From the NCBI GenBank assembly GCA_037157565.1, contig JAZHRO010000036.1:139368501-139432500 (forward strand): DNA of 64,000 nucleotides, written 5' to 3'. This document shows positions 22,918 through 32,337 of this stretch, in pieces (position 1 is the stretch's first letter; every line of letters starts with the position of its first letter). A program made the translations under genes and the position numbers. The notes under the pieces were generated by a model. It was not told where the DNA came from. It searched no databases and saw only the letters and a list, made by a program, of their open reading frames with translations. Origin of the DNA: Thalassia testudinum (lineage: Eukaryota; Streptophyta; Magnoliopsida; Alismatales; Hydrocharitaceae).

Positions 22918-24322
22918 CCACGACCCCAAGCACCTAGGAAGGTGTGCTCTCAGAGCAAGCCAATTCGGTGATCTCTAGCAACCTTCCGCTCAAACGAACT
23001 GACCCAAGAGCACCCCTAATATCCTGCAATATCGTGGACATGACATTTGATAGAGCACTCCTGGACTTAGGTGTTTCAATCAATCTGATCTTGACAACCC
23101 TGTATCACTAATTTGGATTTGGAGAGTTGACGCCTACACCTGTGACCATCTAATTGGCTGATAGATCTGTGAAGACCCCAAAGGGGGTTGTCGAGGACGT
23201 GATTGTCCAGGTCAAGGACTCCTATTTCCCTGTCGACTTCTTGGTGCTCGACATGGAAGTCCCTAAACAGCTACAAAACACACCCATCATCCTAGGTAGA
23301 CCTTTCTTAGCTACAGCTAAGGCGAACATCGATTGTGACACGAGATGCATGGAAATCGCCTTCAGAGACAGAAAGATGCAGTTGGATATCTTCAGGGCGA
23401 CCAAGTCTTTCGATTGCAACTAGGTTGAGGAACACGATCCCATGGAGCCTCTGATCGAGGAATGCCTTACCCTTAGTTCTATCTCAGACCATCAGACCCA
23501 ACCCTGTGGCAACTATTCTGACCCGTCACCATTTGTGCACGCTGACATTTGTAGAGCCAATTACCATCAGCCACCACCGTTCGAGGAGATTGATGTTGAT
23601 CAACTCCCACCTTTCCCCTTTCCGTCGACTGTTGTCCCACCCACACCCGAGTTGAAGCCGCTACCTGAGAATCTGAAATACATCTTCCTTGGACCTGACC
23701 AGACCTTCCCAGTGATTATCAACGCCCATCTAACCAAGGATCAGGAACTTAGGTTGACCGCAACCCTATCAGAACATAGGGCTGCCATTGGCTAGACTAT
23801 TTTGGACTTAAGAGAAATTAGCCCCACCTATGGCACTCACAAGATTTACCAGGAAGATGGGGCCCAACCTTCCCGTCAGATGCAGAGACGATTAAACCCG
23901 AATATATGGGAAGTCGTCAAGAAGGAGATTATCAAGTGGCTTGACGCTAACATCATTTACCCAATCTCTGACAGCCCTTGGGTGAGCCCCACTCAAGTGG
24001 TTCCCAAGAAAGTTGGGCTCACCGTTGTCACCAATGAGTGTGGCGAATCCATCCCCACCCATACCACCACTGCATGGCGAGTGTGTATTGATTACAGGAA
24101 ACTCAATGAGGCAACCAAGAAAGATCATTTCCCTTTGCCATTCATTGATCAGATTCTCGAGCGATTGGTAGGGCAGAAATATTTTTGCTTCCTGGATGGA
24201 TATTCAGGATATAACCAAGTTGCAATTGCTCCTGAAGATCAAGAGAAGATCACATTCACTTGCCCGTATGGTACGTTCGCATTCTGCCGTATGCCATTCG
24301 GGTTATGCAACGCACCCGCTAC
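22918..24322 (+). pseudogene. Protease and partial reverse transcriptase of A
   Basis: After S, a degraded gag-pro linker leads into ALLDLGVSINL (retropepsin DLG), LADRSVKTPKGVVEDV and [18 protein letters not shown]. The pro-RT linker (DQLPPFPFPSTVVPP, then ELKPLPENLKYIFLG) and RT follow, with [28 protein letters not shown] and [11 protein letters not shown]. Most of this is one frame, with stops from CAA (TAA near 23113 and 23149) and TGG (TAG 23793). RT stops at NAPAT because element C begins at 24323, before the FMDD motif. It is very similar to D pol. Confidence 0.9.
24318..24322 (+). repeat. Left target-site duplication GCTAC of C
   Basis: GCTAC lies in the RT codons of A directly before the C 5' LTR. 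The partner should lie beyond the window, after the C 3' LTR. Confidence 0.65.
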
Positions 24323-25998
24323 TGATGGGTCCACTTTAGTGGGCTAATTTAGTGCTTAAGTACATTATTATTTTGATGAGAGACTAATTTAAAGCATGGA
24401 TGTTATTGACAAAATCATGTGAACGTTAAATTTATCATTTCATGTATTAATTACATTAATCTTTATATGGGAGGATTGATTATTTACTTTAAAAGGCAAG
24501 GGCATCACATCAAAGTGAGTGGAGATATATGGGATTTTATCTAGGCAAAATATAATAAAAAAATAAATTTTAAAGATTTCATTGTATAACTCTTAAATTT
24601 GTTCCAACAAAATTCCTTATTTCTCTCACGAATCTCTCTCTCCCTAAAATTCCTATTGGCTATTTTTGGTAACTTAAAATCTGACTCTCTCTCTCTCTCC
24701 TTATTTAACGGGAAGGGATGGGCAACGAGAAGGATCATCATCTTCTTCTCTCGAGAGGGACACGGCCTCCACCTCTCTACCCTCACCATGCACCCATCCA
24801 CCACCGCGAGCCTCTGCACTAATTGAAGCGACCACCACCATGTGCCTCCTTCATCCGCCACTGCGTGCCTCCACGAATCTGCTAGCAGAACCACACCCCC
24901 CCTTCTGGAGAACCACCACAGCAACCCACCGTGAGCCTACCCTCCACCATCATCATCGTCCTCCTCCCAATCCACTGCGTGCCTTTCCCCCACCACGCCA
25001 ACCACTCACCGCCAAGGCAACAACAGCAGCAGCCTCCAACGGCCATGCTCGAGCCGAACCTTCGCGCACAGCAAGTGCAGCACCACCTGCTGTACACCTT
25101 CACGCGCAACAAGCACGCAGCCATCCTTGCGTGCGGCTGCAGCCTCCTCACGCGCGCGCACAGCACTTGCGGGCACCTGCTTCACGCGTGCTACCACCAG
25201 CAATACACCTCCCCCTTACACGCAAGCAGCCCCGTCTTCCTCTTCTTCGTCTCCACCGGCTGCAACTACACCACCGAAGAGGAACCCAATAGCCACAACT
25301 GCACAGCCACCTCATCAACAACGCGGATGACGTCCACGCCATCCGCTACGATCGTGCGCCTTCCTCCCTCGCTTGCAGCAGCAGCACCGTGCGAAGAGAA
25401 CGGCCACACGATCTCCCCGTAGCCCTCCTCCACTCCATTGATGCCGGCGACGTTCTCGCCAACCGGCCAGCTTCGGCCACCTTAGGCTGCCGCACCATCA
25501 CAGACGCACTCCTCTCCTCTGGCCCAACTCGTCTGACAAGCCTCGCCTCCAACAAGACCCTCCTTGTGTGGCAGAAGGGGAGGAAGCCAACTCCCCTGTT
25601 TTGCTACAGGATGAGGGCCATTAGTTGAAATGAAGCTTGGTTGAGAGGTTGAATTCTTTTGGGAAAAGAATTTTATATTGTGGGAAATTGCATCTCAGAC
25701 CCTCTCATTCTATATATTACTACTCATTCAAGTTATTCTCTTGATTACTTTGATGCTACAACTAATTGTCAAAGTTATTTTTGCATCATATTAAGCTTTG
25801 TTCAACATACGCCTGCACTACAATTATTAGTGAATTTATTGGCCTATCCTCTCTGTCCCTCTGGATACGACTAGAATTGTGGTATAATTTTAGCATATTT
25901 TTTATTGATTTTGATCGATAGTTTTCAACCACATTACATATTTACTACGATGCATATTTTTCTGACAGCATATTTGGAAAGCGAAAAACTCTCGATCA
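24323..25998 (+). repeat. 5' LTR of C
   Basis: A 1676 bp LTR from TGATGGGTCCACTTTAGTGG to ACTCTCGATCA, bounded on the right by a PBS 2 bases later. The 3' partner begins TGATGAGTCCACTTT at 62561. A CT/AT-rich first part is followed by a C- and CA-rich segment (about 24740-25550) that creates long overlapping open frames on both strands without recognisable domains. TATTTAA near 24703 is a weak TATA candidate. Confidence 0.85.
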
Positions 25999-26000
25999 AA

Positions 26001-26017
26001 TGGCGTTGTTGCCGGGA
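26001..26017 (+). promoter_or_regulatory. Primer-binding site of C (tRNA-Asp, degraded)
   Basis: TGGCGTTGTTGCCGGGA resembles the tRNA-Asp complement with two substitutions and one missing G. It is placed 2 bases after the LTR. Confidence 0.8.
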
Positions 26018-27255
26018 GGCAATAGACGTAATAATTTCACCTGATTTTGTTTATGATTATTTCTCGTTGCATAGTGATCTGACCAGTTGTTATCTTTTCT
26101 GTGTGAGGAATTTGACGAGGCGACAGGTGCAAATGAGAGATGATGTCGACCTTGAGTGACGTCCACACTCAGGGCAGACGCAGGAGGCCTAGATCCCACT
26201 TTCATAGGGGATTCTCCTTTGTCAGAAGTTTTATTTTTGTTTTATCGCCCTTGTAGTAATTGAGGCTAATTTTTGGGGGTCTGTCCCCACATTCCTTAGA
26301 TGCTAGGGGCTATATTTTTGCTACTCACGTGATTCATTTTTCTACATGTTTGCCTCTAAAACAAACACAATAAAATACCGAGCTGCTTGTTAGGAGTTGC
26401 ATGCTCTTAGGTGCGTGCATTTAGGGGTAATTGAGCAGTACATTAGATCTTATTGTTGCATTGCGAGCATATTTGCACGAAGATTGCTGGAGACAGGTAC
26501 ACTTTTCTAGCTTTTGCATCCAGCTCCTGTTCACGCATTTGCATTCGGGTTAAAATTCAAGACCACCAAGCTGATAGAAATTACCTAATGCAGTGGTCAC
26601 CTAACTACAATTAGGACTGATAATAAGATTTGACCTTAAAACCAAATCACACTTAATCTGATTCAAAGGAGCTTGTATGCATTTTCAAAATAAAAATGAT
26701 TTGCGGTGTGATGCACACATCTAGCACTGAGCACGCACATTAGGTACCGCACTAAGGCTCGATCCCTTAAGACTATAGGCATCGATCTCTTTATCGGTGC
26801 AGACCCTCCTATCGTGCTTTGTGGTGGTAGTATTATCTTTTGACCAAGTGTTTTGATACTTCACGGAGGGGGACACCCCTTAAAGGAACAAAAGGGTAGT
26901 TAAGAGGCACCGCGTACACATTGCCTCAAAGAAAGGGTTTGCCCTACTTGCATCCCTTTGTTCGTCCATGGAGTAACTTCTCACTTGATCACCTGGGAGT
27001 ATCATCTAAGCAAAGTATAGGTCTTAGGGCACTCGAAGGTTGAATTAGGTCGTGTAATTGCAATGAATAACTTGTTTGGCCATCTATATCAACCAATTCT
27101 ACCTCAGCAACAAAGAAGGTTAAGATCTTAAGTCATCATCCCTCTTATACCACTTACGTGGGAACGGAGGGATAAACCTTGACCTTTTGACCTATCTTTG
27201 GAGTGGAGGTTTTACTTACTCAATCAACAAAAACTTGAATTGTGATTAATATTGT
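26018..27255 (+). other. Untranslated leader of C
   Basis: Non-coding. Parts align with the H leader (50220-51434), for example TTGCACGAAGATTGCTGG with TTGCACGAAGAAAGCTGA, and the AAGACCACCAA, GTGGTCAC and AATTAGGACTG series (26559-26640 versus 50898-50960). No genes seen. Confidence 0.7.
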
Positions 27256-28383
27256 ATGTTTGGTAGACGCACTTTTGAGGGCAGTCTAGTGTTTGATCCT
27301 GAGCCTGAGAGAATTCTTAGGAGAGCCCACCAAGGAGAGAAAAGAGAAGACATGGCTGATCAAGGAGCAAATCAACAAAGGACCCTAAGGGACTATTTTA
27401 TTCCAACCAACCAACTCACTCAAGCACTGAGACAACCAATAGGGGATAATCCATATGAGATCAAGAGCAGTACCATATCTTTGTTGCCCTCCTTTTATGG
27501 TACTACTAGGGAGGACCCCTACCGACATTTAGAGGAATTCACCGAGGTCTGCTCCACGGTGAAACTTCAGAACTTTACTGATGAAGCTCTGATGAGAACC
27601 CTCTTCCCCTTCTCCTTAAGGACAAGGCAAAACACTGGTATCACACCTTGGATGCAAGGGTGAATGATTGGAACACCTTTAAGGGAGAATTCTTAAAAAA
27701 CATACTTCCTAATGAGCAAAACCAACCACTTCAGGAGGGAAATCATGGGTTTTACACAATTAGATGGGGAACAATTCCATGAGACTTGGGAGTGATTCAA
27801 TGATCTGATTCAACTATGCCCCCACCATCAAGTACCTAAATGGCAATTGGTAGAAAGGTTTTACATTGGACTATCTGATAGGCATAGGCAAGCCGTGGAT
27901 GTTGCTTGTGCCGGAACCTTTCCTACAAAAATGGAGGATGAGGCTTGGATGTTATTTGAGTCACTGAGCAACAATTCTATCCACTTGACATCAGCTTATC
28001 AAGATAAGAAACCATCCATCCTCCAAAGGAAAGTTGAAGCTAGTGAAGCCGAGGCAACTCAGAATTTGGCTTTTCAGATACAATTGTTGAACCAGAACTT
28101 TGAAAGACTCATGACTAACCTAAACACAGTCCCACAAACTGCATCCCAAGTCCAGACTCTTGCTGAATGCTCCATTTGCCAAAGCACACTTCACGCCACT
28201 GTTGAGTCCCTTTTGGCTAATCAATTCCCCGATTTAGTATAGGCAGACCTGAATGTTGCCCAAGGGTTTTGTCCATCGCCCAGGAACAATCCTTTTGGAA
28301 ACACCTATAATCCTGGATGGAGAAACCATCCTAATTTCTCATGGAATCAAGGTGATGCTTCAAATTCAAGGAATATAAGAGCT
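27256..28383 (+). pseudogene. gag of C, 5' part, interrupted by H
   Basis: The frame opens MFGRRTFEGSLVFDPEPERI, with a possible second start at 27352 (MADQGANQQ). The gag core matches E: YEIKSSTISLLPSFYGTTRE, DPYRHLEEFTEVCSTVKLQ, FPFSL, CPHHQVPKWQLVERFYIGL. Frameshifts lie near 27620 and 27700, with a TGA at about 27793. A knuckle-like segment ECSICQSTLHATVES at 28165-28209 has Cys, Cys and His in CX2CX4H spacing, but the last Cys is Ser. TAG at 28240 replaces a Gln present in E (LVQADL). It ends at 28383, where H inserted, and resumes at 56884. Confidence 0.87.
28379..28383 (+). repeat. Target-site duplication of H (left copy, GAGCT)
   Basis: GAGCT before H pairs with GAGCC at 56879-56883 after it. 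The single difference is a transition. Confidence 0.8.
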
Positions 28384-29506
28384 TGATGAGTCCATTTTAA
28401 TGGACTATTGTTACGCCTAAGTAATTCAATTCTAACATTGTATGTTTGTTAATAATCACATTAGGTCATTAAATGATTGCATATGTCATTATTTAAATTT
28501 ACCTTTATTCTATTGCCTATTATGTAATTATTTTATATTTCATGCAGGTCTCACAACAGCGCACTCGTTACATCTCCTCCACTTAATCTACTCCATCAGG
28601 CTAATAATCGGGAAGAAGAGGGAGGAGGATCAATTGCGGAAAAGAATAGAGGGGGTGAAAAGATATTTTCCACCACAAATTTCTCAACCTATGGCCGACC
28701 TCAACAACATCCCCCCAACAGCCACCAGCTTCAATAACACCTCCCCAACAGCGGCCAGCCAAATTTAGTAAAGGATTTAAAAATCCCTTGACTTACGGAT
28801 GGAGGAGGAGATAAAAAGAGGCTCTTGGCAAAGGAGAGGAGGCTTCGTCTTCCTCTTCTCCCTCTGAGGGAATCATCTTCACCTTCCCAACCGTGGAGAG
28901 GGAGTGCACTGTGGATCCAAGCAAACACCACCCATTGTGCGCCTCCAAGTGCGCTTCATCTTCTCCTGCAGCCATGCCCTTACACTGCCACCGTGTGCAA
29001 AGGACCTCTCCACCGCACGTGCGAGCCCTTGCAAGCCCTTCATCCTCCCACGTCATCCTGCCTTCACCGCGCCAAACTTCCACCGCCTACCTGCACCCGC
29101 GCGCCCTGCAGGCGCTGCACCAGCCCCCACCGCCCTTGCGCGCTCTGCAACCACGCTAGCCATCCTTCACCATCCCAAGCTTCCATTGCCTACCCGCACC
29201 CGCACGCCCTGCAGGCGCTACACCAGCCCCCATCACCCTTGTGCGCCCTGCAACCACACCCTTGTGCGAGCACCCTTACCGCACGCAGCACAGCCGTGCC
29301 CTCACACGGCCAGCAGCCGTACGCGTGCCTCCTCCACTTCGTCATCTTTATCTCCTTCGTTCTTCCACTGCTGCAACAAAGAGAGGAACCCAAAGCATGC
29401 AGCCACGCCCATGCCCTTGCACGTAGCACACCTCACACCTCACAGCGTGCCCTTACCGCGCAACGCTCTCAACGCACCTGCGCGCGAGCGAGCAGCCATA
29501 GGCACG
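28384..29506 (+). repeat. 5' LTR of H, left part
   Basis: Starts TGATGAGTCCATTTTAATGG. About 10 differences from the 3' LTR were counted over the first 200 bases. ATAAAAAG at 28811-28818 (conserved at 55451-55458) is the likely TATA box, preceded by a purine-rich stretch. The C-rich section after it gives long artefactual reading frames. It is broken at 29506 by D. Confidence 0.9.
29502..29506 (+). repeat. Target-site duplication GCACG of D (left copy)
   Basis: GCACG is repeated exactly at 49464-49468. Removing D and one copy restores the H LTR so that it aligns with 56134-56878. Confidence 0.93.
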
Positions 29507-29786
29507 TGATAACACCATGCAAGGGGGTAGTAATTAGGTTGAATATGGCCCATATTTAGAATAAAAGGCACAACATAAAGTAGAATAGGAGCATTGCATG
29601 CATCAAGTACCAAGATTGCTTATAAACTACATTAATGGCCATTTGTGTAAAGCATGTGTCAAAGCAGGCCCCAGATGAGCAATCGGACCACACGGATGGA
29701 TTCAGAACGATGAACGGAGTCCAACGGACTCAAGATCGGCCAAATCCGACATCCGGAGCTCCCACAATGGGCCCAAGAAATTTTGA

Positions 29787-30304
29787 CCGTTGATTTGGGG
29801 AGATCAACGGCCCAGAAACCGCCACGTCACCCCACCCCACCGCTTGCACGCCCTCAAGCCAGCCAAGGACGAATCTCAGCCGTTGATCTTCGATCGAACG
29901 GCCGAGATCCGCGCGCTCACCCACGGTCGCCGCGACAAAGCGTGGGCGTGGCGCAACGGCTAGCGCACACGCCCGCATCGCAGTGACGCGCGTTCGAATC
30001 GCACGGAGCAGAAATCAAGCCCGATCAGCAGCGGGCGGCCAGGATCGCGCCACGCGGCGCGATGACAACTCCTGAGCGCCCACGCGCACGCCGGGCGGAA
30101 ACGCGCGCGTACACGCACGCCCGAGGCGCGATCTCAGTGCGGGCACAGGAGGATCTCAGCCGTCCGATCTTCGATCGGACAGCTCTCGTTCAACGTCCAC
30201 GGATCGCGCATGGAGAGAGAGCGGGGCAGGCAGCTAACCGGCGGCAGGAGGGCTTCACCGACGTATCTGGAAGAGGTTTTAGCGACGTTCTGGATGTCGC
30301 TAAA
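29787..30304 (+). repeat. Four stacked palindromes in the D 5' LTR
   Basis: Arms are CCGTTGAT/ATCAACGG (29787-29810), CTCAGCCGTTGATC/GATCGAACGGCCGAG with bulges (29875-29906), AGCCGTCCGATC/GATCGGACAGCT around TTC (30158-30184) and TTTAGCGAC/GTCGCTAAA (30278-30304). All recur in the 3' LTR at 48332-48353, 48419-48450, 48743-48769 and 48863-48889. The third has perfect 12-base arms there. Confidence 0.85.
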
Positions 30305-30335
30305 GCACATTCTTCTTTTAGGAAGCCCTTAACTC

Positions 30336-30343
30336 TATTTAAA
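30336..30343 (+). promoter_or_regulatory. TATA box of the D 5' LTR
   Basis: TATTTAAA is followed by a C-rich start region (CCCCCTTCTACCACC). The 3' LTR has TGTTTAAA at the same place, so its box is altered. Confidence 0.65.
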
Positions 30344-30885
30344 CCCCCTTCTACCACCATTCAAGGCATACTCTCCCACTTGCAACTACTCCACTCCTCT
30401 CCTAGCTAGTTTTAGGCACTCTTGTAATCGTCGGAGACAACGAGCCGCCGACGGAGCCTCCTCCACCGTCGTGGCTGCCTCGTCGCTCTCCACTCTCTCT
30501 CTACCTCTCTCTCTCTCTCTTTTAAGCTTTCATTTACTTTTGTTGAAGCATGTATTTAATGTTGTAAACCATGAATTATGAATCCATGTTTAATGAAATT
30601 ATTTTCCGTTTATTCGCCATTTTAATTTCTGTTTAAAGTGCATGATCAAAACCAAGAGCTTTCTAACCCTAAACTCTCTCTCTATCTCTCGCTTTTCAAA
30701 ATCGTCTCTTTCGCAAGCAAAACTCCGCCTTTTTCATGACAACAAGTGGTAAACAAAATCCGATTTTCACGCCTCCCTGAGACCAACACTCGGACTCACC
30801 TCCGTTTACTTCTTTTAAAATCGACGTATCAAGTGCAACTATAACGACACCTCTTAACACACACGCACGAGAGCACGTCAGTTTT

Positions 30886-30903
30886 TGGCGCCGTTGCCGG
30901 GGA
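30886..30903 (+). promoter_or_regulatory. Primer-binding site of D, perfect tRNA-Asp match
   Basis: TGGCGCCGTTGCCGGGGA matches the complement of the plant tRNA-Asp 3' end at all 18 positions. It begins 5 bases after the LTR. Confidence 0.93.
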
Positions 30904-32086
30904 AGCAACGGATTTGTTTTATCACCTCCATTCCACATTCATTCTCACATCGTCTAATGCCCTATTTTCCTTTTTACTTAACGGTTGCAGGAATTCGGCG
31001 CATGGACAGCGAAGCGACGCATTCCACGACGGTAGCAAGGGAGTAGGCACCTCGAGGACCGATAGTGAGTACCCTCTCTCTCATTGTTTGCTTGCGTAAA
31101 AAAGCTAAAAAAAAGTCATAAAAACTGAAAAAAATTGGCGTGGTGAATGATTGCTTGACCCACATTCTTAACACATCACCCTACAAAAAAATGTACACTC
31201 TAATATGCTGAATAAATTCTTGGAGTGTTCTTTTCTTTTTCTCTTGAGTGGTGTTTGCGAAGCCACCGTGAGTTGACCTGGGCCGCACCACTCAACCCTA
31301 AAACTGACTCATCTAATAGAAGTTGCACGATTATCAGGATGAGTACGCTAGGGTTTTAGAGCCTCTACAAAAGAAAAGGAAATCTACTTTCACCAAGTTG
31401 TGTGCAGAACTTGACATGCCCACTGAAACTTGTTTGAAAATATTAAGACACGTCAACCCTAAAAATGTACTAAAGTAAGGATGAAATACTAAAAGACACC
31501 ACATCTTAACAAATCCTTGCTTGAAAACCATGTTTTGCTAGAAGCACACACTTTGAAAGTGGAAAATTAAGAGACACCACCCCAATCAACGCCTCATCAC
31601 ATCACCCTAAGCACAAGCACTATCTAACCCTCTAAAACTGAGTAGACGTGCCCTAGGCAGGACTGGGTTAAGTCTCAAAAGGTGAGGTTTTGTTTGCTAG
31701 GCACTTGGCTTTCATTAACTTGGTAGAATCTGGTGACTAGGCTGCGGGGCAGTGTCAAACGACCGCGGTTGTGGGGTCTATGGAACTGGAGGCGCAAGCC
31801 AAAGGAAGAACCTTCCCTGTAATCCCCTCATAATCAACCTGGCCAGATTAGCCTTGGAAAGGGGAGTCCAGTGCTTACGGACTTAATCACCCTTTGTGAG
31901 ATTTCTAGGTCTCCTAAGGAATACACCATAAGGATTAGGCTTGCGTGCTTGATTGAAACACATTTCTCGCATCTGTCGCCCTTCGCATCTCCTGTTCTTC
32001 TCTAGTGTATGCACGGGAGGCGCTCACTGCATCCCGAATTGTGTGTTTTAGGGTAGGAATCTAGGCGACGTAATTCTGTTGAAAAC
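30904..32086 (+). other. Untranslated leader of D
   Basis: Non-coding and closely similar to the A leader through most of its length (for example GTGGTGTTTGCGAAGCCACC). It contains the block shared by A, B and D at 31752-31839 and the GTGTATGCACGGGAGGC element at about 32006. Confidence 0.75.
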
Positions 32087-32337
32087 ATGGCTGAACCTAG
32101 GGTAGATGAGGCTGAAGATCAACCCCCACCAGATGCTATGGCCATCATCCAAGCTCAAATCAATGCTAACCATCGGCTTCAGCAACAACAAATCCACACC
32201 ATCATGCAAGCCATACAACGGTTACAGAACACGTAAGAACAACCACCACTTGATTTACCGCCATTTCAGGACCAGCCAAGACCCCTCCGTGATTTCTATA
32301 ACCCTTCTGCCATTAGAGTCGAGCCACACCTTAGGAT
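32087..32337 (+). pseudogene. gag remnant of D, N-terminal only
   Basis: Starts MAEPRVDEAEDQPPPDAMAI, with the Gln-rich HRLQQQQIHTIM segment as in A. A TAA occurs at about 32234 and the sequence continues to RVEPHLRM. It then jumps directly into protease sequence at 32338, so the gag core, the gag C-terminus and the protease active site are missing. Compared with A this removes well over 2 kb of ancestral sequence. Confidence 0.85.

Larger units (their letters stand above)
522..24322 (+). mobile_element. Element A: Athila-like Ty3/gypsy retrotransposon, left part
   Basis: A is the outermost element: LTR (522-2754), damaged PBS, leader, gag in two pieces (3934-4825 and 19153-20258), then pro and RT (22918-24322). 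It is split by B, by solo LTR S, and at 24323 by element C, whose right end lies beyond the window, so the rest of A (RT end, RNase H, IN, 3' LTR) should lie to the right. Removing B and one TSD copy joins the two gag pieces in frame. A and D share similar leader, gag and pol sequence but have unrelated LTRs. The coding regions carry many C-to-T stop codons. Confidence 0.88.
29507..30880 (+). repeat. 5' LTR of D
   Basis: A 1374 bp LTR from TGATAACACC to GAGCACGTCA. It contains four palindromes (29787-29810, 29875-29906, 30158-30184, 30278-30304) upstream of a TATTTAAA box (30336-30343) and a CTCTCT tract near 30490-30520. The 3' copy is 38 bases longer, mainly from an extra segment near 48565-48600. 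Confidence 0.93.

Noticed and set aside
24840..25422. Overlapping 150-163 codon frames in the C LTR
   Set aside because: CA- and GC-rich LTR sequence with open frames on both strands and no recognisable product.
28825..29559. A 244-codon frame and overlapping frames rich in Pro, His, Cys and Ser
   Set aside because: They lie within the C-rich part of the H LTR, repeat in the other LTR (55465-56118), and open frames exist in parallel; this is an effect of base composition.
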